Origin: Piscicola geometra
Taxonomy: Eukaryota > Annelida > Clitellata > Hirudinida > Piscicolidae
Direction: 5' to 3'
NCBI GenBank assembly: GCA_943735955.1
Contig: OX030963.1
Location: 4,406,658 to 4,470,657, forward strand
Length of the DNA: 64,000 bases
The notes under the pieces: model-generated
What the model was told of the DNA's origin: nothing
The model's database searches: none
What the model saw: the letters and a program-made list of their open reading frames with translations, nothing else
Part shown: positions 13,101 through 34,145 of the stretch, in pieces
Numbering within the stretch: position 1 is the stretch's first letter
How the letters are laid out: each line of letters opens with the position of its first letter
Made by a program: the position numbers and the translations under genes

Positions 13101-16100
13101 GGGGAGGTTGTTGGAGGATGTAGGAAGGGGGATGGGATTGGTGTTGGAGGATGTAGGAAGGGGGATTGGGAGGTGTTGGAGGATGTAGGAAGGGGGATGG
13201 GATTGGTGTTGGAGGATGTAGGAAGGGGGATGGGATTGGTGTTGGAGGATGTAGGAAGGGGGATGGGATTGGTGTTGGAGGATGTAGGAAGGGGGATGGG
13301 ATTGGTGTTGGAGGATGTGGGAAGGGGGATGTGATTGGTGTTGGAGGATGTAGGAAGGGGGATGGGGAGGTGTTGGAGGATGTAGGAAGAGGGATGGGAT
13401 TGGTGTTGGAGGATGTGGGAAGAGGGATGGGGGGGTGTTGGAGGATATAGGAAGGGGGATGGGGAGGTGTTGGAGGATGTAGGAAGAGGGATGGGGAGGT
13501 GTTGGAGGATGTAGGAAGGGGGATGGGATTGGTGTTGGAGGATGTAGGAAGAGGGATTGGGGGTTGTTGGAGGATGTAGGAAGGGGGATGGGATTGGTGT
13601 TGGAGGATGTAGGAAGGGGGATGGGATTGGTGTTGGAGGATGTAGGAAGAGGGATTGGGGGTTGTTGGAGGATGTAGGAAGGGGGATGGGATTGGTGTTG
13701 GAGGATGTAGGAAAGGGGATGGGATTGGTGTTGGAGGATGCAGGAAGGGGGATGGGATTGGTGTTGGAGGATGTAGGAAGGGGGATGGGATTGGTGTTGG
13801 AGGATGTAGGAAGGGGGATGGGATTGGTGTTGGAGGATGCAGGAAGGGGGATGGGGAGGTGTTGGAGGATGTAGGAAGGGGGATGGGATTGGTGTTGGAG
13901 GATGTAGGAAGGGGGATGGGATTGGTGTTGGAGGATGTAGGAAGGGGGATGGGATTGGTGTTGGAGGATGTAGGAAGGGGGATGGGATTGGTGTTGGAGG
14001 ATGTAGGAAGGGGGATGGGATTGGTGTTGGAGGATGTAGGAAGGGGGATGGGATTGGTGTTGGAGGATGTAGGAAGGGGGATGGGATTGGTGTTGGAGGA
14101 TGTAGGAAGGGGGATGGGGAGGTTGTTGGAGGATGTAGGAAGGGGGATGGGATTGGTGTTGGAGGATGTAGGAAGGGGGATTGGGAGGTGTTGGAGGATG
14201 TAGGAAGGGGGATGGGATTGGTGTTGGAGGATGTAGGAAGGGGGATGGGATTGGTGTTGGAGGATGTAGGAAGGGGGATGGGATTGGTGTTGGAGGATGT
14301 AGGAAGGGGGATTGGGAGGTTGTTGGAGGATGTAGGAAGGGGGATGGGGAGGTTGTTGGAGGATGTAGGAAGGGGGATGGGATTGGTGTTGGAGGATGTA
14401 GGAAGGGGGATGGGATTGGTGTTGGAGGATGCAGGAAGGGGGATTGGAAGGTTGTTGGAGGATGTAGGAAGGGGGATGGGATTGGTGTTGGAGGATGTAG
14501 GAAGGGGGATGGGATTGGTGTTGGAGGATGTAGGAAGGGGGATGGGATTGGTGTTGGAGGATGTAGGAAGGGGGATGGGATTGGTGTTGGAGGATGTAGG
14601 AAGGGGGATGGGGAGGTGTTGGAGGATGTAGGAAGGGGGATGGGGAGGTGTTGGAGGATGTAGGAAGAGGGATGGGGAGGTGTTGGAGGATGTAGGAAGG
14701 GGGATGGGATTGGTGTTGGAGGATGTAGGAAGGGGGATGGGATTGGTGTTGGAGGATGTAGGAAGGGGGATGGGGAGGTTGTTGGAGGATGTAGGAAGGG
14801 GGATGGGATTGGTGTTGGAGGATGTAGGAAGGGGGATTGGGAGGTGTTGGAGGATGTAGGAAGGGGGATGGGATTGGTGTTGGAGGATGTAGGAAGGGGG
14901 ATGGGATTGGTGTTGGAGGATGTAGGAAGGGGGATGGGATTGGTGTTGGAGGATGTAGGAAGGGGGATGGGATTGGTGTTGGAGGATGTGGGAAGGGGGA
15001 TGGGATTGGTGTTGGAGGATGTAGGAAGGGGGATGGGGAGGTGTTGGAGGATGTAGGAAGAGGGATGGGATTGGTGTTGGAGGATGTGGGAAGAGGGATG
15101 GGGGGGTGTTGGAGGATATAGGAAGGGGGATGGGGAGGTGTTGGAGGATGTAGGAAGAGGGATGGGGAGGTGTTGGAGGATGTAGGAAGGGGGATGGGAT
15201 TGGTGTTGGAGGATGTAGGAAGAGGGATTGGGGGTTGTTGGAGGATGTAGGAAGGGGGATGGGATTGGTGTTGGAGGATGTAGGAAGGGGGATGGGATTG
15301 GTGTTGGAGGATGTAGGAAGAGGGATTGGGGGTTGTTGGAGGATGTAGGAAGGGGGATGGGATTGGTGTTGGAGGATGTAGGAAAGGGGATGGGATTGGT
15401 GTTGGAGGATGCAGGAGGGGGGATGGGATTGGTGTTGGAGGATGTAGGAAGGGGGATGGGATTGGTGTTGGAGGATGTAGGAAGGGGGATGGGATTGGTG
15501 TTGGAGGATGCAGGAAGGGGGATGGGGAGGTGTTGGAGGATGTAGGAAGGGGGATGGGATTGGTGTTGGAGGATGTAGGAAGGGGGATGGGATTGGTGTT
15601 GGAGGATGTAGGAAGGGGGATGGGATTGGTGTTGGAGGATGTAGGAAGGGGGATGGGATTGGTGTTGGAGGATGTAGGAAGGGGGATGGGATTGGTGTTG
15701 GAGGATGTAGGAAGGGGGATGGGATTGGTGTTGGAGGATGTAGGAAGGGGGATGGGATTGGTGTTGGAGGATGTAGGAAGGGGGATGGGATTGGTGTTGG
15801 AGGATGTAGGAAGGGGGATGGGATTGGTGTTGGAGGATGTAGGAAGGGGGATGGGATTGGTGTTGGAGGATGTAGGAAGGGGGATGGGATTGGTGTTGGA
15901 GGATGTAGGAAGGGGGATGGGATTGGTGTTGGAGGATGTAGGAAGGGGGATGGGGAGGTTGTTGGAGGATGTAGGAAGGGGGATGGGATTGGTGTTGGAG
16001 GATGTAGGAAGGGGGATTGGGAGGTGTTGGAGGATGTAGGAAGGGGGATGGGATTGGTGTTGGAGGATGTAGGAAGGGGGATGGGATTGGTGTTGGAGGA

Positions 16101-19100
16101 TGTAGGAAGGGGGATGGGATTGGTGTTGGAGGATGTAGGAAGGGGGATTGGGAGGTTGTTGGAGGATGTAGGAAGGGGGATGGGGAGGTTGTTGGAGGAT
16201 GTAGGAAGGGGGATGGGATTGGTGTTGGAGGATGTAGGAAGGGGGATGGGATTGGTGTTGGAGGATGCAGGAAGGGGGATTGGAAGGTTGTTGGAGGATG
16301 TAGGAAGGGGGATGGGATTGGTGTTGGAGGATGTAGGAAGGGGGATGGGATTGGTGTTGGAGGATGTAGGAAGGGGGATGGGATTGGTGTTGGAGGATGT
16401 AGGAAGGGGGATGGGATTGGTGTTGGAGGATGTAGGAAGGGGGATGGGGAGGTGTTGGAGGATGTAGGAAGGGGGATGGGGAGGTGTTGGAGGATGTAGG
16501 AAGAGGGATGGGGAGGTGTTGGAGGATGTAGGAAGGGGGATGGGATTGGTGTTGGAGGATGTAGGAAGGGGGATGGGATTGGTGTTGGAGGATGTAGGAA
16601 GGGGGATGGGGAGGTTGTTGGAGGATGTAGGAAGGGGGATGGGATTGGTGTTGGAGGATGTAGGAAGGGGGATTGGGAGGTGTTGGAGGATGTAGGAAGG
16701 GGGATGGGATTGGTGTTGGAGGATGTAGGAAGGGGGATGGGATTGGTGTTGGAGGATGTAGGAAGGGGGATGGGATTGGTGTTGGAGGATGTAGGAAGGG
16801 GGATGGGATTGGTGTTGGAGGATGTGGGAAGGGGGATGGGATTGGTGTTGGAGGATGTAGGAAGGGGGATGGGGAGGTGTTGGAGGATGTAGGAAGAGGG
16901 ATGGGATTGGTGTTGGAGGATGTGGGAAGAGGGATGGGGGGGTGTTGGAGGATATAGGAAGGGGGATGGGGAGGTGTTGGAGGATGTAGGAAGAGGGATG
17001 GGGAGGTGTTGGAGGATGTAGGAAGGGGGATGGGATTGGTGTTGGAGGATGTAGGAAGAGGGATTGGGGGTTGTTGGAGGATGTAGGAAGGGGGATGGGA
17101 TTGGTGTTGGAGGATGTAGGAAGGGGGATGGGATTGGTGTTGGAGGATGTAGGAAGAGGGATTGGGGGTTGTTGGAGGATGTAGGAAGGGGGATGGGATT
17201 GGTGTTGGAGGATGTAGGAAAGGGGATGGGATTGGTGTTGGAGGATGCAGGAGGGGGGATGGGATTGGTGTTGGAGGATGTAGGAAGGGGGATGGGATTG
17301 GTGTTGGAGGATGTAGGAAGGGGGATGGGATTGGTGTTGGAGGATGCAGGAAGGGGGATGGGGAGGTGTTGGAGGATGTAGGAAGGGGGATGGGATTGGT
17401 GTTGGAGGATGTAGGAAGGGGGATGGGATTGGTGTTGGAGGATGTAGGAAGGGGGATGGGATTGGTGTTGGAGGATGTAGGAAGGGGGATGGGATTGGTG
17501 TTGGAGGATGTAGGAAGGGGGATGGGATTGGTGTTGGAGGATGTAGGAAGGGGGATGGGATTGGTGTTGGAGGATGTAGGAAGGGGGATGGGGAGGTGTT
17601 GGAGGATGTAGGAAGGGGGATGGGATTGGTGTTGGAGGATGTAGGAAGGGGGATGGGATTGGTGTTGGAGGATGTAGGAAGGGGGATGGGATTGGTGTTG
17701 GAGGATGTAGGAAGGGGGATGGGATTGGTGTTGGAGGATGTAGGAAGGGGGATGGGATTGGTGTTGGAGGATGTAGGAAGGGGGATGGGATTGGTGTTGG
17801 AGGATGTAGGAAGGGGGATGGGATTGGTGTTGGAGGATGTAGGAAGGGGGATGGGATTGGTGTTGGAGGATGTAGGAAGGGGGATGGGATTGGTGTTGGA
17901 GGATGTAGGAAGGGGGATGGGATTGGTGTTGGAGGATGTAGGAAGGGGGATGGGATTGGTGTTGGAGGATGTAGGAAGGGGGATGGGATTGGTGTTGGAG
18001 GATGTAGGAAGGGGGATGGGATTGGTGTTGGAGGATGTAGGAAGGGGGATGGGGAGGTTGTTGGAGGATGTAGGAAGGGGGATGGGATTGGTGTTGGAGG
18101 ATGTAGGAAGGGGGATTGGGAGGTGTTGGAGGATGTAGGAAGGGGGATGGGATTGGTGTTGGAGGATGTAGGAAGGGGGATGGGATTGGTGTTGGAGGAT
18201 GTAGGAAGGGGGATGGGATTGGTGTTGGAGGATGTAGGAAGGGGGATTGGGAGGTTGTTGGAGGATGTAGGAAGGGGGATGGGGAGGTTGTTGGAGGATG
18301 TAGGAAGGGGGATGGGATTGGTGTTGGAGGATGTAGGAAGGGGGATGGGATTGGTGTTGGAGGATGCAGGAAGGGGGATTGGAAGGTTGTTGGAGGATGT
18401 AGGAAGGGGGATGGGATTGGTGTTGGAGGATGTAGGAAGGGGGATGGGATTGGTGTTGGAGGATGTAGGAAGGGGGATGGGATTGGTGTTGGAGGATGTA
18501 GGAAGGGGGATGGGATTGGTGTTGGAGGATGTAGGAAGGGGGATGGGGAGGTGTTGGAGGATGTAGGAAGGGGGATGGGGAGGTGTTGGAGGATGTAGGA
18601 AGAGGGATGGGGAGGTGTTGGAGGATGTAGGAAGGGGGATGGGATTGGTGTTGGAGGATGTAGGAAGGGGGATGGGATTGGTGTTGGAGGATGTAGGAAG
18701 GGGGATGGGGAGGTTGTTGGAGGATGTAGGAAGGGGGATGGGATTGGTGTTGGAGGATGTAGGAAGGGGGATTGGGAGGTGTTGGAGGATGTAGGAAGGG
18801 GGATGGGATTGGTGTTGGAGGATGTAGGAAGGGGGATGGGATTGGTGTTGGAGGATGTAGGAAGGGGGATGGGATTGGTGTTGGAGGATGTAGGAAGGGG
18901 GATGGGATTGGTGTTGGAGGATGTGGGAAGGGGGATGGGATTGGTGTTGGAGGATGTAGGAAGGGGGATGGGGAGGTGTTGGAGGATGTAGGAAGAGGGA
19001 TGGGATTGGTGTTGGAGGATGTGGGAAGAGGGATGGGGGGGTGTTGGAGGATATAGGAAGGGGGATGGGGAGGTGTTGGAGGATGTAGGAAGAGGGATGG

Positions 19101-22100
19101 GGAGGTGTTGGAGGATGTAGGAAGGGGGATGGGATTGGTGTTGGAGGATGTAGGAAGAGGGATTGGGGGTTGTTGGAGGATGTAGGAAGGGGGATGGGAT
19201 TGGTGTTGGAGGATGTAGGAAGGGGGATGGGATTGGTGTTGGAGGATGTAGGAAGAGGGATTGGGGGTTGTTGGAGGATGTAGGAAGGGGGATGGGATTG
19301 GTGTTGGAGGATGTAGGAAAGGGGATGGGATTGGTGTTGGAGGATGCAGGAGGGGGGATGGGATTGGTGTTGGAGGATGTAGGAAGGGGGATGGGATTGG
19401 TGTTGGAGGATGTAGGAAGGGGGATGGGATTGGTGTTGGAGGATGCAGGAAGGGGGATGGGGAGGTGTTGGAGGATGTAGGAAGGGGGATGGGATTGGTG
19501 TTGGAGGATGTAGGAAGGGGGATGGGATTGGTGTTGGAGGATGTAGGAAGGGGGATGGGATTGGTGTTGGAGGATGTAGGAAGGGGGATGGGATTGGTGT
19601 TGGAGGATGTAGGAAGGGGGATGGGATTGGTGTTGGAGGATGTAGGAAGGGGGATGGGATTGGTGTTGGAGGATGTAGGAAGGGGGATGGGATTGGTGTT
19701 GGAGGATGTAGGAAGGGGGATGGGATTGGTGTTGGAGGATGTAGGAAGGGGGATGGGGAGGTTGTTGGAGGATGTAGGAAGGGGGATGGGATTGGTGTTG
19801 GAGGATGTAGGAAGGGGGATTGGGAGGTGTTGGAGGATGTAGGAAGGGGGATGGGATTGGTGTTGGAGGATGTAGGAAGGGGGATGGGATTGGTGTTGGA
19901 GGATGCAGGAAGGGGGATTGGAAGGTTGTTGGAGGATGTAGGAAGGGGGATGGGATTGGTGTTGGAGGATGTAGGAAGGGGGATGGGGGGTTGTTGGAAG
20001 ATGTAGGAAGGGGGATGGGGGGGTGTTGGAGGATGTAGGAAGGGGGATGGGATTGGTGTTGGAGGATGTGGGAAGAGGGATTGGGGGTTGTTGGAGGATG
20101 TAGGAAGGGGGATGGGATTGGTGTTGGAGGATGTAGGAAGGGGGATGGGATTGGTGTTGGAGGATGTAGGAAGGGGGATGGGATTGGTGTTGGAGGATGT
20201 AGGAAGGGGGATGGGGAGGTGTTGGAGGATGTAGGAAGAGGGATGGGATTGGTGTTGGAGGATGTGGGAAGAGGGATGGGGGGGTGTTGGAGGATATAGG
20301 AAGGGGGATGGGGAGGTGTTGGAGGATGTAGGAAGAGGGATAGGGAGGTGTTGGAGGATGTAGGAAGGGGGATGGGATTGGTGTTGGAGGATGCAGGAAG
20401 GGGGATGGGAAGGTTGTTGGACGATGTAGGAAGGGGGATGGGATTGGTGTTGGAGGATGTGGGAAGGGGGATGGGATTGGTGTTGGAGGATGTAGGAAGG
20501 GGGATGGGATTGGTGTTGGAGGATGTAGGAAGGGGGATGGGATTGGTGTTGGAGGATGTGGGAAGAGGGATGGGGAGGTGTTGGAGAATGTAGGAAGGGG
20601 GATGGGATTGGTGTTGGAGGATGTAGGAAGGGGGATGGGATTGGTGTTGGAGGATGTAGGAAGGGGGATGGGATTGGTGTTGGAGGATGCAGGAAGGGGG
20701 ATGGGATTGGTGTTGGAGGATGTAGGAAGGGGGATGGGGGGGTGTTGGAGGATGTAGGAAGGGGGATGGGATTGGTGTTGGAGGATGTATGAAGGGGGAT
20801 TGGGAGGTGTTGGAGGATGTAGGAAGGGGGATTGGGAGGTGTTGGAGGATGTAGGAAGGGGGATGGGATTGGTGTTGGAGGATGTAGGAAGGGGGATGGG
20901 ATTGGTGTTGGAGGATGTAGGAAGGGGGATGGGATTGGTGTTGGAGGATGTAGGAAGGGGGATGGGGAGGTGTTGGAGGATGTAGGAAGGGGGATGGGGA
21001 GGTTGTTGGAGAATGTAGGAAGGGGGATGGGGAGGTGTTGGAGGATGTAGGAAGGGGGATTGGGAGGTGTTGGAGGATGTAGGAAGGGGGATGGGGAGGT
21101 GTTGGAGGATGTAGGAAGGGGGATTGGGAGGTGTTGGAGGATGTAGGAAGGGGGATGGGGAGGTGTTGGAGGATGTAGGAAGGGGGATTGGGAGGTGTTG
21201 GAGGATGTAGGAAGGGGGATGGGATTGGTGTTGGAGGATGCAGGAAGGGGGATGGGATTGGTGTTGGAGGATGCAGGAAGGGGGATTGGGAGGTTGTTAG
21301 CGTTTGAGAGATAGGTGTTTTGAAGATAGAAGAGGTGGTTGTTGAAGTGGTAGTTTGGATAGATTTCCGAAAACATTCACTCCACAGAAAAAACTACCAA
21401 AAGACATTCCAGGCTTAGTGTCCAGGTGCGAATGTCATCGACAATGCTTGTCAAATCATCATCATGTCATCTTTTTCGCTCAATCCAACTCTTTTTCCAT
21501 TTACATTTTTAAAAATACTTTTTATTCTTTATTAATCCAATTTTTTTTTTTAATTCACTTTTTTAACAATTTTTTCTCACTCTTTTTCTCCTTCAATCAC
21601 TCCCACCCACGCATCCATCACCACCCCTATCACTTCCACCTATCACATCCATCTCCATCCCCATCACTCCCACCCACACATCCATCTTCACCCCCATCAC
21701 TCCCACCCACGCATCCATCTCCACCCCCATCACTTCCACCCACGCATCCATCACCACCTCCATCACTTCCACCCACACATCCATCTCCACTCCCATCACT
21801 TCCACCCACACACCCATCTCCACCCCCATCACTCCCACCCACACATCTATCTCCACCCTCATCACTTCCACCCACGCATCCATCACCACCCCCATCACTT
21901 CCACCCACGCATCCATCACTACCCCCATCACTTCCACCCACACATCCATCTCCACCCCCATCACTTCCACCCACACATCCATCTCCACTCCCATCACTTC
22001 CACCCACACATCCATCTCCACCCCCATCACTCCCACCCACACATCCATCTCCACCCCCATCACTTCCACCCACGCATCCATCTTCACCCCCATCACTTCC

Positions 22101-23403
22101 ACCCACACATCCATCTCCACCCCCATCACTTCCACCCACGCATCCATCACCACCCCTATCACCACCACCCACGCATCCATCTCCACCCATATCACTTCCA
22201 CCCACACATCCATCTCCACCTCTATCACTTCCACCCACACATCCATCTCCACCCATATCACTTCCACCCACACATCCATCTCCACCCCTATCACTCCCAC
22301 CCACACATCCATCTCCACCCCTATCACCACCACCCACGCATCCATCTCCACCCATATCACTTCCACCCACACATCCATCTCCACCCATATCACTTCCACC
22401 CACACATCCATCTCCACCCCTATCACTCCCACCCACACATCCATCTCCACCCATATCACTTCCATTCACACATCCATCACCACCCCCATCACTTCCACCC
22501 ACACATCCATCTCCACCTCTATCACTTCCACCCACACATCCATCTCCACCCATATCACTTCCACCCACACATCCATCTCCACCCCTATCACTCCCACCCA
22601 CACATCCATCTCCACCCCTATCACCACCACCCACGCATCCATCTCCACCCATATCACTTCCACCCACACATCCATCTCCACCCATATCACTTCCACCCAC
22701 ACATCCATCTCCACCCCTATCACTCCCACCCACACATCCATCTCCACCCATATTACTTCCATTCACACATCCATCACCACCCCCATCACTTCCACCCACA
22801 CATCCATCTCCACCCCCATCACTCCCACCCACACATCCATCACCACTCCATCACTTCCACCCACGCATCCATCACCACCCCCATCACTCCCACCCACGCA
22901 TCCACTCACCACCTTGCCAAACAGTCTCTCCAAGCTGAAGGTGCGTAGTCTGGCTTCACAGACGGAGTTCTACCTGAGCGAGAGGAAGCGGCAGTACGAC
23001 TGGGAAGACAATGAGATCGACTACATGGGCAGGTGAGAGGCAGGGAGAGGGGGCGAAGAGGGATGGAGGAGGAGATGAGGGTTAACATGCGAGAATGAGG
23101 GAAGTTGGGGTGGAAAAGGGAGAGTGAAAGGTTGGATTAAGAAAAGATGGAAAATTGAGAAAAGGTTTAAGGTTTAAGAATTTGAAAATCCCTTCAACTT
23201 TCCCATTACTCATTAGTCGCTTCATCAGTCTACGTATCTTTCCAATAATTATCATTATCACCACCACCACCACCATCATCATCGTCATCATCATCATCAT
23301 CATCATATTCCACAGTGACGCCTTCGAGAATATCCAAAGGAAGCTGGATGAAGTGATGCTGAATGAAGAAGTTAAGCCTACTCAAGGTGGCGATGGAAAT
23401 TAA
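10165..23403 (+). CDS. GYG1: Glycogenin (self-glucosylating initiator of glycogen synthesis)
   Basis: Exons: 10165-10262, 11231-11347, 11634-11851, 12028-12235, 12519-12662, 21388-21425, 22925-23032, 23316-23403 (stop TAA); all junctions close in phase. Glycogenin is a GT8-family glucosyltransferase that attaches the first glucoses from UDP-glucose to its own tyrosine. Visible: N-terminal strand [18 protein letters not shown], the metal-binding DxD in [34 protein letters not shown], and [12 protein letters not shown], which holds the tyrosine aligned with human Tyr195. The C-terminal exons encode [12 protein letters not shown] and [13 protein letters not shown], matching the conserved tail that binds glycogen synthase. 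The first exon has no in-frame ATG before the catalytic domain, so the start lies in an upstream exon: either the chain ending at 9881 or a tiny exon near 9943. The intron 12663-21387 is one giant minisatellite. Confidence 0.95.
10498..11225. repeat. CATCCATGCACC array (about 730 bp)
   Basis: 12-bp CATCCATGCACC units interspersed with CATC and CATG tetramers, ending at the ATACAG acceptor of the glycogenin exon at 11231. All frames on both strands are largely open, so the His/Pro and Met/Asp/Gly frames are artefacts. Confidence 0.95.
12664..21297. repeat. Giant 33-bp minisatellite with higher-order structure in a glycogenin intron
   Basis: About 260 tandem copies of a 33-bp unit (core GGATGTAGGAAGGGGGATG, then GGATTGGTGTTGGA) plus 32-bp variants in which GGATTGGTGTT becomes GGAGGTGTT, and rarer variants. 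Blocks recur: matching landmarks lie at 13166, 14837, 16673 and 18772, giving periods of 1671, 1836 and 2099 bp. The plus strand is strongly G-rich. The array fills nearly the whole intron 12663-21387. Confidence 0.97.
21595..22915. repeat. Second 33-bp minisatellite, C-rich on the plus strand
   Basis: About 40 copies of a 33-bp unit (CACTTCCACCCACACATCC then ATCTCCACCCC(C/T)AT) with variants, in the next glycogenin intron (21426-22924). The 11-residue periodic translations are artefacts of the period. Confidence 0.95.
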
Positions 23404-23712
23404 AATAAATGTCATGATAATGATTAAATCATCATCATCACCACAAACAGGACCGATTCGATGCGTAAAGTTATCAACCGTTCCTGAAATAAGAATGGGG
23501 GACGCGTCGCTATTCCTACAAAAAAAGGATGTCTAAGGCATGAGTGGGTGGTGTTGTGGTTGGGTTAGACATGGGTGGGTGGTGTTGTGGGTGGGTAAGG
23601 CATGAGTGGGTGGAGAAGTGGATTGGTGAGGCAATGTGGTGGAGAGGTGGGTGGATGAGAAAATGTGGTGGAGAGGTGGGTGGATGAAAAAATGTGGTGG
23701 AGAGGTGGGTCG

Positions 23713-23718
23713 AATAAA
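23713..23718 (+). promoter_or_regulatory. Possible polyadenylation signal of glycogenin
   Basis: AATAAA lies about 310 bases after the glycogenin stop codon, a reasonable 3' UTR length. Another AATAAA at 23404 touches the stop codon and is too close to be the main signal. Motif only; such hexamers are common in AT-rich DNA. Confidence 0.35.
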
Positions 23719-24667
23719 GATATAGGTGGATAGATAAAAAGATTCTGTGATTATACCTTCAATGGATGGATGAGTGGTATGTGGATGAAAAAGAAAATAA
23801 CAAAAAATATTTTACATTTATTTTATAAGTAATATTTTTTCATTTGTTTGAAATAAAAAACATTAAAAATAATTATTCATTGCTAATTTTAATTTTTGTT
23901 CGATAATTAGTTAGGAATTGATACAATCGTTCGTTAGTCTTTCAAAATACATAATCTTACTCTAAACCTGAAAACCCATGTTTTATAAAATTGATTTATA
24001 TATTTGTAATTTATTCAACATTAAACTCTACTTAAAAAATCATTCATAAAAATAGTTTTTCCTATAAAACGTTATAAAATTAGTCTGTTTTGTGGAAAAA
24101 ACTTTATTAAAACTATATGTAAGTATATTTTAGTTGAACGGTTATCAACAAAAAAATAAATTAAAAATACAATATAAATAAATGCTTCAAATGAAGCTGC
24201 AGAAGATTTATGCAAGTAAAAGTTAGTAAATCTAAAGAATTTAAGTGGTAAGCATTTGAAAATAGGTCTTTTGATAAATAATATTATGTTTTTACATCAA
24301 GTTTTGTTTCAAGTGCATCCTGAGAATGTAGTGGAAGACAATATTTTGATAATTTCGAGATCAGAAATCTTTTTATCCATCCATCCATTTGTCAATTCAT
24401 TCGATTCAATTAGAATCCACAATTCATCCCTTCAATTTAAATTGACATTTCATTCATTCATTCGATTCAATTCGAATTCACCATTTGATTCAAATTTAAC
24501 CTTTTTTGTTAATCTTTCATTGCAATTTTTCCAAAATAATTTATAGACTGACATATTAACTTGTCTGTAAATATCACAAAACCATCACTGTCAGTTACCA
24601 TCCACTCGTTCATCCATCCACACATCCATCCATCCACTCATTCATCCACCATCTATCCACTACCCAC

Positions 24668-24951
<284 letters not shown>

Positions 24952-24986
24952 ATCCATCCACACACCTTTGAACTCAATCAATCACA

Positions 24987-34145
<9,159 letters not shown>

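Noticed and set aside
12855..21050. Many Gly/Val/Asp-rich plus-strand frames
   Set aside because: Sense-strand readings of the same minisatellite, each ending at TAG codons within the units.
12575..21376. 2933-codon minus-strand open frame, Pro/Ser/His-rich
   Set aside because: It is the reverse reading of the 33-bp minisatellite. The 32-bp variants shift frame repeatedly yet the reading stays open because all three minus frames of the unit lack stops. It also overlaps the antisense of a glycogenin exon. No start context or domain supports a protein.
21593..22938. Ser/Pro/His-rich and Gly/Asp/Val-rich frames up to 527 codons
   Set aside because: Translations of the second 33-bp minisatellite. 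Only the glycogenin exon from 22925 is real, in another frame.
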